Part shown: positions 36,831 to 54,563 of the stretch, in pieces | How positions within the stretch are numbered: position 1 is the first letter of the stretch | Layout: the number at the start of each line of letters is the position of its first letter | Assembly (NCBI RefSeq): GCF_048771995.1 | Contig: NC_133050.1 | Coordinates: 6,930,501 to 6,994,500, forward strand | DNA: 64,000 nt | Source: Taeniopygia guttata | Taxonomy: Eukaryota > Chordata > Aves > Passeriformes > Estrildidae | Reading direction: 5' to 3' | Notes under the pieces: model-generated | Databases searched by the model: none | The model's input: the letters and a program-made list of their open reading frames with translations, nothing else | What the model was told of the DNA's origin: nothing | Made by a program: the position numbers and the translations under genes

Positions 36831-39328
36831 ATGGCTTTATTCAAAACACAGTTGCACAAAATCAGTTACTCCAAAGTTTCAGGAAAGAGTCGGAGAAGGA
36901 ACCAAACCACACTATATACAGACTGCCATACAAAGAGCATTAAAATAGGACAAAACCTCTACAAAATATAAAACCCACCCTGACGTATTTGCATGAAAAG
37001 ACCACCCACCAAGCAAAAAAGTTTCAAAAGTTATCTGGAGGCTCTGAATTCCTCATTAAAAAACGCTGTTGCTGCATGCCGAGCGGAGGACACAGGACCG
37101 GGGACGGTGACACTGGGACAGATTTTGGGTTGGTGAGGGGCTCAGGTTCCACGTGGTGGCTGCGGCACTGCGGGTATTTGGGAAGTGGGAAGTCTGGCCT
37201 AGGGAAGGGCTGTCACCCCTCGGAGCTCAGTCTGTCTGGTCTCAGGAGCTGGACTTGCTTATCCAAACAAACCCACTACCCACATTATTTTAATCCATCA
37301 AAATAGACTTTTTTTTTTTCTCCATTTAAAACTAATTTTATCTGCATTAATAACAGACAGTTAAGTAAAACCCTGACATGGAGGTGCTCTAACGTACACA
37401 CTTATAAATAACAAGTTTCAATCTAAAGACAAGAAGCAAAAGGATGGGAAAACACTTTTTCTCTCAAAGCTGAGCACCAAGTAAGTGCCTCGCCCAGAAC
37501 CTTCAGGACATGACAACCATGCACTGACCCACCCAGGACTCATCACAAACACAGGACTTGGTTGTGGCTGCAAAGGAAGTTTCACCACAGCTTTTCTAGT
37601 ATCTTTATAGAGATATCCCTTAAAAAGCACAAAGCCCAAGGAGTCAGTTGTTCCCGAGTGTCCCACCGCCTGCCAGACTCCGCTTCGAGGCCGGGAAGGT
37701 TCGGCCCCACTACACAGCTACAGGAGAAACCCAGAGTTAAGGCTCTAGTTGGGGGGAAAAAACCACACACACAGGGAGTGGGGCTTTGCAGAACTTCAAC
37801 CCTGCGTGATCTAAACTCCACCGAAGAGCTGGAGCTCACACTGAACTAGCGTGTGAAATTCCTAAGGAACATCCACAGGGAACCAGGTGATGAGGGACCG
37901 ACTCGCTTAGCCCAGGAATCTCCCTCCTCCCACCTGCAGGCTCTCCCCAGTTTCTGGCAGCTATTGACAGCCAGGACAGATACAAAAATAAGTCTCTGGA
38001 ATAAAGCTGTGTGTGATATTTGGTTCGGGACCTACGTGAGACAATGTCAGTCAGTGTGATACCACGACTACACTGTGTGAAACCCAGATCACGCCTGAAG
38101 GAGGAATGCCAGAAGTCAAAATTTGTTTCCAACAGGAAAAGATGATACATCGGGGCAGATTAGGAATTATAAAGGCTGCTAGATAAAAAGCTTCTCTGCA
38201 CGTCCCCCGTGCTCGCTCCTGATGCGTCTCTGCAGCCACTCAATGTAAACCACCAAATATTCCCAACTGTTACACAGAAACAGAGCGTTTTACAGCCAGA
38301 TTTAAACAGTTTAAGAGGTGACATGCAGAGAAGGTCCAGCTTGGGTTCATTCTTCCCTTGAACAGTTCTAGAAAAGCTGGGGGGGTGGAAAACAACACGC
38401 TTGGAGGAGTTACCCGTTCACTTCTGCATCAGAAATGCATATTTCATCTATTTTATACATTTTATAGCCATGAGTGGTGCAGAATTCCCAGAATGACAAT
38501 GCAAGAGCAAAGTGAGTGAAAGTTTAACAAAGATTTCTGGCAAAAAATGTTTAAAACTACACATTAATTGCTTTGTTAATAGCTGCAGTGACAATGGACT
38601 TGGGAGAAAATTTATGGACTGCAACCCTTAAAGGATCACAACTCTTTCAGTTTGCCTAAATACACCCTTGAAAGAATCTAGTGAATACTCCAAACACTGA
38701 ACATTGGAGCAAGCAGAAAACAAAAACATCTTCTGAAACCCACTGAGGCTTTACCCTGGAATACCCAAAATAGAGAGGAGCCCTCAAAAAAAAAAAAAAA
38801 AAAGAATCATAGGACACACTTTTTAAAAAACTGAAACACGGGTGTCATCTAGTTGGAGGTTTCCAGTTGAATCCATGGAAAACTTGGCCTAGAGTCAACT
38901 GATTTAAAAGAGTGGGGAATTCGCTGTAGAGCACTTTTCAGTTCAGCTTTTTAAGCTTAAAAACTTTAAAATTCTGAATGAAAACTCCCAATATTAAACC
39001 CATGGGACATGGGGTTGGATTCAGGGCTAACAATGACCGACACAGCAAGATTGTATGAAATTAAAGAGCTCCAAAGAAAAGTCTGGTGGGGGGGGGAATT
39101 TGCCAATGGCTTCAGTGATTATAGGGCTGAAAATTGTTCTCTACAGAAGGTTCCCTATGGGCTATCAGAGCTTATCTGGAATGATAAAAGGGGCAGGAAT
39201 AGTAAAACCACACTTCTGCTATAAAAAGTTAACATAGGATTTCTGTCAGGACATCTATGGTACATGGACATACAGAGCTGCATAATCACTATTGCGTCTT
39301 CCGTAACTGGAGAGTCTGGTCCTGCAAA
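36815..39328 (-). other. ANP32E: ANP32E 3' untranslated region
   Basis: About 2.5 kb after the ANP32E stop codon, running to an AATAAA on the minus strand at 36836-36841. A long 3' UTR is also known for the mammalian gene. It is AU-rich with an A-run at 38788-38805. Confidence 0.7.
36836..36841 (-). terminator. ANP32E polyadenylation signal AATAAA
   Basis: TTTATT on the plus strand, the best-placed signal downstream of the ANP32E stop. Confidence 0.55.
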
Positions 39329-45255
<5,927 letters not shown>

Positions 45256-45634
45256 TGCCCCCCCTCCCGCGGTTCCGCACTGGCGAGGGAGGGTGGCCGA
45301 GAGCGGCCGCGAGGGTCGCTGCGGCTGCGGCGGGCGCCGGGAGCGCACCGGGAGTGGGTCGGGGGTCGCCGGGGCCGCCCCGGCCGCGCCGCTCCGCAGC
45401 AGCTCCGGCACCGTCAATGGCCGCCCGCACACTGCGCCTCCATGACACGGCGCATGGCGCCCCCCCCCGGCCACGCCCCGCCCCGGGGCGGGGCTTCCGC
45501 GCGCCGCGCCGCCATTGGCGCGGGGGGCGCCGCGCCATTGGCCGAGCGCGCTGCCCGTCAGGACGCGCGGGGGCGGGGCTTGTGGCGGCGCGCGGGGGCC
45601 GGCGGGGGCGCGCGCCCTGAGCGGGAGGGGCGGG

Positions 45635-46315
45635 GCCGGGGGCCGTGGCTCTGGGGCGGGCGGGGCCGGGGGTCGCGGTTGTGAGGGGATCGCGGCTCTG
45701 GGATGGGCGAGGGTCGGGGGTCGCGGCTCTCAAGGGGTCGCGGCTCTGGGGTAGTCGGGGGTCGCGGTTGTGAGGGGGCCGTGCCTCTGAGGGGTCGCGG
45801 CTCTGGGGTAGGCGGGGGTCGGGGGTCGCGGTTCTGAGGGGGCAGTGCCTCTGAGGGGTCGCGGCTCTGGGGTAGGGGGGGTCGGGGGTCGCGGCTTTGA
45901 GGGGTCGCGGCTCTGGGATGGGCGAGGGTCGGGGGTCGCGGCTCTGAGGGGACCGCGCTTCTGAGGGGATCGCGGCTCTGGAGCGGGCGGGGTCGGAGGC
46001 TGCAGCTTTGAGGGGTCGCGGCTCTGGGATGGGCGAGGGTTGGGGGTCGCGGCTCTGAGGGGATCGCGGCTCTGGGGTAGGCGGGGGTCGGGGGTCGCGG
46101 TTCTGAGGGGATAGCGGCTCTGAGGGTTCACGGCTCTGGGTTGGGTCGGGGGTCGGGGGTCGCGGCTCTCAGGAGGCCGCACCTCTGAGGGGACCGTGCC
46201 TCTGAGGGGTCGCGGCTCTGGGATGGGCGGGGGTCGGGGGTCGCGGCTCTGAGGGGCTCACGGCTCTGACAATGTCCTGGTCGCCATCCCAGGCAGGGGT
46301 CGGGGGTCGCGGCTG
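45635..46315. repeat. GC-rich composite minisatellite upstream of ANP32E
   Basis: Interleaved units built from 'tcgcggctctgggatggg', 'cgggggtcgggggtcgcgg' and 'ctgaggggaccgtgcctctg', with a spacing of about 50-65 bases and many substitutions. It directly follows the ANP32E promoter island. Confidence 0.88.
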
Positions 46316-46389
46316 CTTGACGGCATCACTGACAACGCATGCAGGTTCACACACCTGGGGAATAGCCCAATTCCTAAAATCTGGGCTCA

Positions 46390-46550
46390 TATCCCGCTCT
46401 GTGTGGATACATGGGATTTGTATCCCCCTCGGGTTGCATGTATGGGATTTATAATCCCCCCGGGGTGCGCAGATGGGATTTATATTCCCCTCTAGTTGGA
46501 TATATGTAATTTAGATCTCCCCAGGTGGATATATAGGATTTATGTCCCTA
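46390..46550. repeat. Degenerate ~38-bp tandem repeat, about five copies
   Basis: Copies of 'ggatatatgggatttatat' followed by 'cccccnnggttg' lie at about 46405, 46440, 46470, 46498 and 46530. They are well diverged, so the array is older than its GC-rich neighbour. Confidence 0.75.
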
Positions 46551-46559
46551 TGGAAATTA

Positions 46560-48540
46560 TTTTCCTATTTAAAATTAATAAGTAATGAGTGTTTCTCTTG
46601 TGAAGCTTTTCTCCTGGAAAATGATCCTTGAAAAGAGCCTGTGAGCCACCGATATCCCTCATGCCCAGGCAGGACAATTCTGGGACAAGCAGTTCTAAAT
46701 ATTTACATCTTGACTCTTTTAACTTTGGAGACACAACCGGAGACATTTTGGCAACTTGGTGACAGAATTAAAAAAACAAAAACAAACAAAACAAAAACCA
46801 ACAGCCCAACATGGGAATCTCGGGCTTGTTCCAGCTTTGTGTAAACTCCACAGAACAAATATTTCTGGAATGGTTTGATAAGGAGCTGCTGGAGAACACC
46901 AGAGACCTGGAGAGCCTTCTGCTTGCTTCCTATTGGGAGGTAACTGGGAAAGGTTCTCACAACTGCAGAGAAAATCCTCTTTTGTGTTAAAGCTGCTTAT
47001 CCCAGGGGTTTGCCAGGAGACCTGGGCAGCTGCTCATGGAGAAGTGGCCATGGAGCCGCCACCACCCTCAGAGTGGGAGGAAAAGGGTAAATCTAGGAAA
47101 GGAACTTGTGAAAGAGCCGGGAGGGTGGTGTCATTTTGGGTCTAAAGAGGTTTGGATGAATATTTGGGAGCAGAGAAGGAATGTCCAGCTGTCACACATG
47201 TGGTGTGTTTGTGTCAGGACATTGCTGTCCCAAAACACTGCTGGAAGGTGAGGGTTTGGTTTCAGGATTTGCTCTGGAAGTGATTCAATTTATAGTTAAG
47301 CCAGGTTACAACGAGCTGGTTTATCTTCTGTGTCTGCATTAGAGGGATGACTTTTAGAAATAAACTCATAACCTTCATCCACATATTTTATTTCCCTTTA
47401 ATTGCTTTTTACTCCACTCCAGGGTTGGAAATCTCACTGCTGTGTGATTCTGAATAATTTTCCGGGGCGTTCTTGGCTCTTCTCAATCCACCTTTATGGC
47501 AGCACCGAGCCAGGAGGTGGCACTGCCAGGCAGCGCATCCGCTCTCGCTCTTCCCGCCGCTTCTGAACGCGTTTCGAGCTTTTTACCTTCTGCAGGAAAC
47601 AAAACTTTTCTTCTTCCCAAGGCTGTGGGCTTGGATAACCTGGGAATGGTGGGCTGGCCCCGGGGCTGCTCCGTGGGTGCAGGTGGGATGGGTCGTACCT
47701 GCTCTGGCGGCTCGGGAGATTCCCCCGGGATCCAGGAGGTTTCTGGAGAGATCTGAGGGCTCTGGGCACTGGGACCACCACGGTTCTCCTGTTGGCTTGA
47801 CTCAACCTCTTTTGTCCTGTAGGGTTACCTGGGTACACCTGGGCCAGTTTTCCATCTCTCCTTCCTGCTAACTCTCCCAAGGAAAAGCAACATAGGCACC
47901 GAGTGTGGGATTGCATTTTTTCTCCCCGCAAAAAGGAATTTAACTCTGATTTCCTGACCAAAATCACCCATTTCTGCGACAATTTGCTCTCCATGGAGGG
48001 GTTGGGCTGGTGGGAGGTTTTCTGATCCAGCTTCTCATCACACCCAGATATTGTGTGTGTTTTGGAAAATAAACAGTGTGAAGAGCAGTTCTGGAAGAAA
48101 CAAAGTTGGAAGCACCTGGCTGTGTTTAGAGGCTTGAGAAATCCTTCTGACGGGACAAGCACTTGCATGCATTGTTTGCATTTGTTTTTCCAGTGCTGGA
48201 TTATTTACCATGAGACGCCGTGCACCAGGTGTTGGGGATTTTATTGGCAGAGGTTCTTATTTACAGCGGAATCCAAGGAAACAGGAAAGGACTGAAAGGT
48301 TGCTGAGCTCTCCATGCTCGGCATCGGCTTTCCACCAAAACCTCCAGACAAAACATCTCAGCAGTTCTGGAACAGAGACAACACCTCGTGGAGAGGATGT
48401 CATCGTCAACACCTGACAATGTCCTGGTCGCCATCCCAGCCACGGTGTCTGGAAGGAGGGAAAAAGGTGAGCAGGGTGTGGCAGGATGGAGGTTGGCCAC
48501 CTCCTGGGATGTTGGAGAGCTCCAGCTGTGGGGAAAAGTT
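46560..48540. other. Intergenic between ANP32E and the C1orf54-like gene
   Basis: No exon recognised. It contains one 27-base exact copy of a string that also occurs at 46266-46292 (here 48413-48439). The C1orf54-like 3' UTR may reach a TTTATT (AATAAA on minus) at 48240-48245. Confidence 0.5.
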
Positions 48541-48544
48541 GGCC

Positions 48545-48648
48545 AGGTGGGATGGAGCTTTGGAGGAACCTGAGCAGGAGGGTGGAACCAGCTGGTCTGT
48601 GAGGTTCATCCCAACCCAAACCGTTCCAGGGTTTTATGGAATGGTGTT
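48545..48648 (+). mobile_element. CR1 LINE 3'-end fragment
   Basis: It has 'aaccagctggtctgtgaggt', 'tcatcccaacccaaaccgtt' and a degraded end 'ttttatggaatgg'. Confidence 0.72.
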
Positions 48649-48944
48649 TTGGTGGAGGAGCAGCAGGAGGTGCCTGGTTCCTCACACCTCGTGAAGGTCC
48701 CACTGAATACCAACAGGGAAAATGCCCTGGAAAGCTTCTCCAGGCCTTCAGTGGTGGTCAGAGCTGCTGAGGAGTTCCCTGATGTCGCAGCTGGATGGGC
48801 TGTTATCTGCCTGGAAGGGCTTGTTATCTTTCCATTGTTTTGGAAAGTTGCTGCTTCAGAAAGAATTGGATTTCCCTGGGTTCAAGGACACGCTTTGAGT
48901 GAGTGTTGAAATCCCAGAGTACCTTTGGAGGAGGAGTCTGGGCA

Positions 48945-51673
48945 TCATAGCAGGAGACCCAGGCAGCTGAGGAGGATGATGAGGGTGAGGTGGCCCTGCA
49001 GGGACGATCCCAATGACTCCTGGAAATCCTGGTGAGCCAAGGAAAATAAATCAGTTAGGAAGTCCCGTGTTTTATTGTGCTAAAAGCCTGTGGCAGAGCT
49101 CCTGAGCTGACAGGCACCCACCTGACTGTCCTTAGCATCCCTGGAATCCCCCGGAGCTTTTGTGTTTGGTACTTCTGGAACCTTGGTGGTGGCATTCTCT
49201 TCTGGAAACAACTTGTCCCAATCCACATATCCAATGGTGTTTGCCTGGATGTGGAGAAAAAGAAATAACCTAGGATGTCACAGCATAGGATTAACTCCTG
49301 TGCAGAGAGATCCCTCCTTGGAATGGCTTTGATGGTATTTAGTTGTGAAAACAAGAAATTTCTCACTGTTTCTGTGCAAACTGGAGAAATAAATCCCAAC
49401 TCAAACCATTCCATGATTGCTGTTCATGGACACTCTACTCAAACTCACTTGACTTGTTCTGTGGTCTTAAAATAGGCAAGTTTAATCCATTTATTTTTCC
49501 TTGTGGCAGAGATTTGGGTGAAGAAAACCTGTTTTTTTAGGGAAATACCAAGAGAAACCCAACTCACCTCGTAGGAATCGAACTCATAGACATACGTGGC
49601 AGGGGTTGCTGTGATGTTGTCATAGTAATAATCTTCTGTGGAAGAATAGTAATTGCCTGGAATGGAAACAGTTCCAGGTGAGGTGGCACTGTGGGGATTG
49701 GGTTGAGATCACCCAGCTTTTCCCCCTGAGCAGCCAGTGTAACTCAAATTAATCTGGACAACAATCCCTTCCCAGCCCTAGTTATCCCAACTCGCTCCCG
49801 TGGCTTGTGGAAAATGGTAAAAATGCTTAAAAAAAAAAGGCATTTCTTACTTAAATGAGCCATGTAGTCATATAAATCCTGTGCGATCTCCTCCATGTCA
49901 TCTTGGAGCTCTGCCTTCCCTGGAAGCAAAGGAACAACACAGGGATCACCACGAGGAGCCTCGGGTCAAGCCGTGGGTGCCGGGTCATGGGAAGTTTCAT
50001 TGATTTATTGGTGCCTTGAGCAAAACCCCTTTCCTGTGGGACTGATGGATTTACAAGCTGAGCCATCATTAGATCCCAACTAAAAGTGTGGGAGGTCAGA
50101 CCAGAGCTGGGGTTTTCCTTCGTTTTTGGGTGTGGATGTGAGAGATGCAGTGGTGGGGATGGAGCCTCTGGCTGTGCTCCTGCACCCCAGACCCAGAGCT
50201 GGGCTGGATCTGCCCTGGGATGAGCCTCTCATCCAGGATCCAGCTGCTCCAGTGCCTTTGGCTGCCAAGGGCTCCCAAGGGACCTTCATGTTTCCTTAGG
50301 GCTGAGCCACTATAAATAAATTCTGACCCATGTGACATTGTCACGGCTGGAGCGAGTGGCTGATTCCCTATTCCAAACACAACATTCTGTATGTTTTCTT
50401 GGGTTTTGGGAGGATTTTTTAAAGCAAATTCATTGGGAATATTAACGTTCTGATAGTCACAGATTCATACACCAAGATACTCATGAGAATGGAAGATATG
50501 GAACAAAATAGATTTTTATAGTTTGATACTCATTTATAGTCACAAATATGATAATTATAGTACTGTCATTATAAGTGACACCATGAATAGCTGGAATGAT
50601 GCTGTAGCTCCAGGTTCCTCTCCAAACCCTCCAATTTCTTCCTCTCGTATCCCTGATTTCTCAACACTGGCAAAGCCTGGCGGGGAAGCCCAAGTTCCAA
50701 AATTCTCGTTAGGGAATTTTCTGAAAACAATGACTAAGTCTGAAGACTCCAGGGTGTGACTGGGGCTCTGCCAGAGGGACCCAGCGTGGCCTCACCCATC
50801 ACGGGCTCAAACACCTCGACCTGTCCCACTCCCACCCTGAGCTTTTGGGGAAATTTGGACTGAATTTGGGACCTGCCCCCCATCCCCGCTCCTTCCCACG
50901 CTCATCCTTTGGCAATGCTCGGCAGCGTTGAGCTCTGGGACACCTTATCCCAAGCACGGAGCTTTCCCAGAAAGTCACTCCAAGCTGGCTCTTGTCTACA
51001 CTGGAGTCACACTAATAACAGGGCAACCTTGTCCTGAAAAGAGCTTCCAGCTGGGAATCCCCTGATGTTTCATGTTTGAATTTGTTCCTTCGGTGAAGAG
51101 AAAGGGGAAGAGAGAGAGAGGCTCTCGGGCATGACAGAGCTGCAGTTTCCAGTTCCCCTCGGCCGGTGCTGCTCTGTATCTCCCAGAGATGGGACAATAT
51201 CGTGCTCATCCTTAAGCAGCTCCAGATTGGGGTTTTCTTCCCTCAATACCCTGATTCCACTCTTCCCCATCTCAAACGGCCCACGTAACTCTCAGGAAAT
51301 CCTGTTGGGGTTTTTTCTCTGTGTCTCTTAATAGCTCCCAGCTGGAGTTTGCAAATGATTTGAACACAATGCGGGAAACGTTCACTATCCCACTGTTCTC
51401 TAAGCACAGTCCTTATGGAACTTTCAGTAATTTACATCGTGTATTCCCGGTGGTTTTTTCCCCACAGCCCGCTTTCTCCAAGAAAATCCCTCCAAGATCT
51501 TTCAGACCCCCCCACCTCCCCACCCGCAACATCCCAGGAGTGTGGGAACAATCAGAGCAACGAGCTAAAAATCCTAAAAATCCAACTACCCATAGAAAAG
51601 GCTGGAAAAGGCGGGGAGTGTATTTACCCGGCAGGGACTGAAGGACCAGGAGCACCGCGATGCAGAACCTCAT
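48945..51673 (-). CDS. C1orf54: C1orf54-like small secreted or surface-anchored acidic protein
   Basis: Function unknown. Coding exons in transcript order are 51628-51673, 49851-49919, 49568-49656, 49122-49244 and 48945-49028; phases agree and give 136 residues (human C1orf54 has 131). Residues 1 to about 16 are a signal peptide (MRFCIAVLLVLQSLPGKA). An acidic segment with a Tyr-rich cluster follows (NYYSSTEDYYYDN), a typical setting for tyrosine sulfation. N-glycosylation sequons are NIT and NAT. The C-terminus is Ser/Gly (SLGSS), a spacer and a hydrophobic tail HLTLIILLSCLGLLL with no cytoplasmic residues, which could be a GPI-attachment signal. The name rests on architecture, length and position beside APH1A, because sequence identity is low. 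The gene lies head to head with APH1A, as in human. Confidence 0.75.
49380..49416 (+). mobile_element. Short CR1-like tail
   Basis: 'aactcaaaccattccatgat' resembles the last bases of CR1. It lies in an intron of the C1orf54-like gene and is too short to be certain. Confidence 0.45.
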
Positions 51674-52020
51674 CGTCCTGCGCTGGGTGTCGGCTGCCGG
51701 AGCGGCGCCGCTCCTTCTCGGCGGGACGCTGCCGAGCAGGAAATGAGCCGGGGGGGCTGAGCCGAGCAGCCTCCTCGGTAGCGTGGGAGGGAGCCCGGTT
51801 TGTGCCCGGGACCGGAGCGGCACCGGGCTGAGCGTGCTCCCCGCGCTGTCCGCGCCGCTGGAAGTTTCCCCTTGCAGAGGCGTTGCGGACGGCTGAATTG
51901 CAAATTTCGGGAAGTTTTCCCTCGGGAGGGTTAGTGCCGCTAGATGAGTTCTCATATGGAGGGAGGATGGTTTTGATTATGTTCTAAAGGAGCAAAGCGG
52001 AGCTATAAATAGCAAATTCT
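51674..52020 (-). promoter_or_regulatory. Promoter region of the C1orf54-like gene
   Basis: A moderately CpG-rich block upstream of the minus-strand ATG at 51673. At 52003-52012 CTATAAATAG is a perfect palindromic MEF2-type site that could also act as a TATA element, about 330 bases from the ATG. Confidence 0.45.
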
Positions 52021-54160
52021 TCAGGGAGAGAAGGCAGAGATGCTGAGTGGGAGCCAGAGTCCGTCCCAACTTCCCGTAAAATCTTGGGGGATTTTTTTTG
52101 TCTTGGCTTCATTTCCCCTTCCCGTGCCTCAGTTTCTTCATCAGGAGGAAGAAACGTGAATGGTCATGGATTTATTTTATTTTATAGTGGGTAAAAACGC
52201 CCTGGGGAGAAGGCGATAGCAGAACTGCGAGGAGCCGGTGGGATTCAGGTGGGAATCCTCAGAGGAGGAAGGAAAAGGGGAAGCAAAAAAGACAGAGGTG
52301 AATCACGTGCTGTAAAATAAATATTTTGGTGACTCTTGAAGGTTAGAAAACCAGCAAAGAACAAGATGAGTCTTGCATAGTACAGGAGGAGCTCTCTTTT
52401 GGGGTGCAGAGCTGTGGAATCATGGAAGGGGTTGGGAGTGGCCTCAAAGCTCATCTCGCCTCTTGTTGATTTTAAACCAAAGATTATTGTAGATTTTAAG
52501 GATTCTAATCAATTGTAAGCCAAAATTTCCCAAAGCAGACTTTTTTCCCTACCAACAGTGGACTCAACTGTAGAATTTTTTCCAGTGCATCCCAAAGCTG
52601 GTTCCCAGCCTCCCTGGGGTTCCCTGTGCTTTGCAGAAGGAGCTTCCCCCATCCACAGGGAGATGTTTGGCAAAGGGTTAAGTGCCCAGGAATGCCGAGC
52701 AGGAAGTGAATCTCTTCAAATCCTCCTCTCCACCAGACCCTCCTCTCCCTCCTCCACAAGAATAACATCCAAACTCAGAAATCCCAACCCAAGCAGAAAT
52801 TTGAACTTGTTGTGAAGAATCCCAGCAGGGCTGGGGCCAGCGGCTCAGCCGGGAGGTCCTGGGGAGCAGGGAAGGGTTAAAATTAATTCCTGGGATTAAA
52901 GGAATGGGGAGGGAAGGGGTGAGGAAGATCCCTGAGGATGGTTATGGCTTATCAGATGAGTGGGTGGGGTTGGATGGACAAACCCTTGGTGTGGGAGTCA
53001 AAATTCAGTGGGATTTGCTGACTCAGGGCTGGGAATGACTCCAGAACTGGGTGTGATGGTGTAAGACTTGCAAAAATTGGGAAAACTTGGAGAATCCATG
53101 AAGGGAAAGGGACCTGGATAAAATGTGCCCTAAGGTGCTAAAGGGGGAAACAGCTGCCCTTCCCTAGCTGTGACCAGCTGGAACTTCCCAGCAGCATCCT
53201 GCATCCCAGGTGCAGAGCTCGAATTGTGTTCCTGGATGGAAAAGGAAACCGTTCTATTTTCCTTTTCTTTTCCTTTTCCTTTTTGCCTTTTTTCTTACTC
53301 ATTCTTCACATCTGGCAAAATGGAGCAAACCCATTGCAGCCACAGAAAAGAGGAAGACCAAGGGCTTTTCCATGCCTTGCTTCCTATTCCCTAGATTCCT
53401 ATTTTGTTTGATATTTCTTCTTTTATATCTTTATTTTTAATTATTAAAAGGTTGGGGTTTTTTGCCAAAATCCAACAAAATCTGCCATAACAACAGAGCA
53501 GCGAGGGAAGGACACCTTTCTTGTGGGAAAACTCAACACGTGAACCAAAACAGAGGGAAAAAGGAAGGAAAAGGAGAAAAAGAGAAGGAAGAAGGAGGGT
53601 CCTGGTTCTTGCTGGACTGAGGGGGCTGCATCCCAGGGATGCTCTGGGCACCCAGAGCCTGGTGCTGTGTCGGGGAGAAGTCCTGGGAGGAAGGTGCAGC
53701 TGAAGTCAGCAGCGCTCGGGTGAGCTGTGTCATTTCCCAGCTTTAATAAGCGGAAGTGAAACAAGGAGGGAAATTAATCCAAGGCAGCCAGTAACTCCGA
53801 TTCTTCCCTGAACAATGCCGTGCCCAGGAGATGGCATTCACAGGATTCCTGCGGAAGAGGCTGGAGGGGACATTGTTTGGAGTTTTCCTTGCAGGAGACG
53901 TGAAGATGGATGAAAAATCTTCATGGCTCCAGTGGCACTATCAGTGCAGAGGGAGGTGGAATCTGGAGGGAGGGGCTTTGGAGCCGTCCAGGCTGTTCTT
54001 GCTGGCTAATGGAATTTTTTAATCTAAATAAAGTTTTCCTGCTCTTCCCAGCTCCTCTGTAAATAGCAGCAGCATGGGGGTGGGGGACAGAATCAGAATG
54101 GGAGATGTGAGGGGCTTGGAATAGAGAAAAAATGCCAGTTTAAAGAGTAATTCTGGGAGG
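52020..54160. other. Intergenic between the C1orf54-like gene and APH1A
   Basis: Contains a minus-strand CR1 remnant (52385-52460), a T/C-rich patch at 53255-53300 and an AATAAA at 54027-54032 with no clear gene attached. No confident exon. Confidence 0.55.
52385..52460 (-). mobile_element. CR1 LINE 3'-end fragment, minus strand
   Basis: On the plus strand 'gtggaatcatggaaggggtt' and 'cctcaaagctcatct' are the reverse complement of the CR1 tail. Confidence 0.7.
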
Positions 54161-54165
54161 AGAGG

Positions 54166-54480
54166 GAAGGGGAGGGGAGGGGAGGGGAGGGGAGGGGAGG
54201 GGAGGGGAGGGGAGGGGAGGGAAGGGAAGGGAAGGGAAGGGAAGGGAAGGGAAGGGAAGGGAAGGGAAGGGAAGGGAAGGGAAGGGAAGGGAAGGGAAGG
54301 GAAGGGAAGGGAAGGGAAGGGAAGGGAAGGGAAGGGAAGGGAAGGGAAGGGAAGGGAAGGGAAGGGAAGGGAAGGGAAGGGAAGGGAAGGGAAGGGAAGG
54401 GAAGGGAAGGGAAGGGAAGGGAAGGGAAGGGAAGGGAAGGGAAGGGAAGGGAAGGGAAGGGAAGGGAAGGGAAGGGAAGG
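54166..54480 (+). repeat. (GGGGA)n/(GGGAA)n microsatellite at the APH1A promoter
   Basis: About eleven GGGGA units (to about 54220), then about 52 GGGAA units running to 54480, with almost no interruption. All purine on the plus strand. The array ends 83 bases before the APH1A ATG. On the minus strand it makes a long spurious ORF of repeating Pro-Phe-Pro-Ser-Leu. Confidence 0.97.
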
Positions 54481-54535
54481 GTCTGCGTCCCCCCTGTCCC
54501 GGGACTGGTCCTACCCCCCCCGCAGGTCCTCCGGG

Positions 54536-54549
54536 CCGGCAGGGGGCGC
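54536..54549 (+). promoter_or_regulatory. CTCF-like motif just before the APH1A start codon
   Basis: CCGGCAGGGGGCGC fits the CTCF core CCASYAGRKGGCRS at 13 of 14 positions. It sits between the GGGAA array and the ATG at 54564. Confidence 0.5.
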
Positions 54550-54563
54550 TGGCCGCGGCCGCC

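Noticed and set aside
38795-38865. Possible minus-strand CR1 tail in the ANP32E 3' UTR
   Set aside because: Only 'gaatcatagga' and 'gtcatctagttgga' resemble CR1; too little to call.
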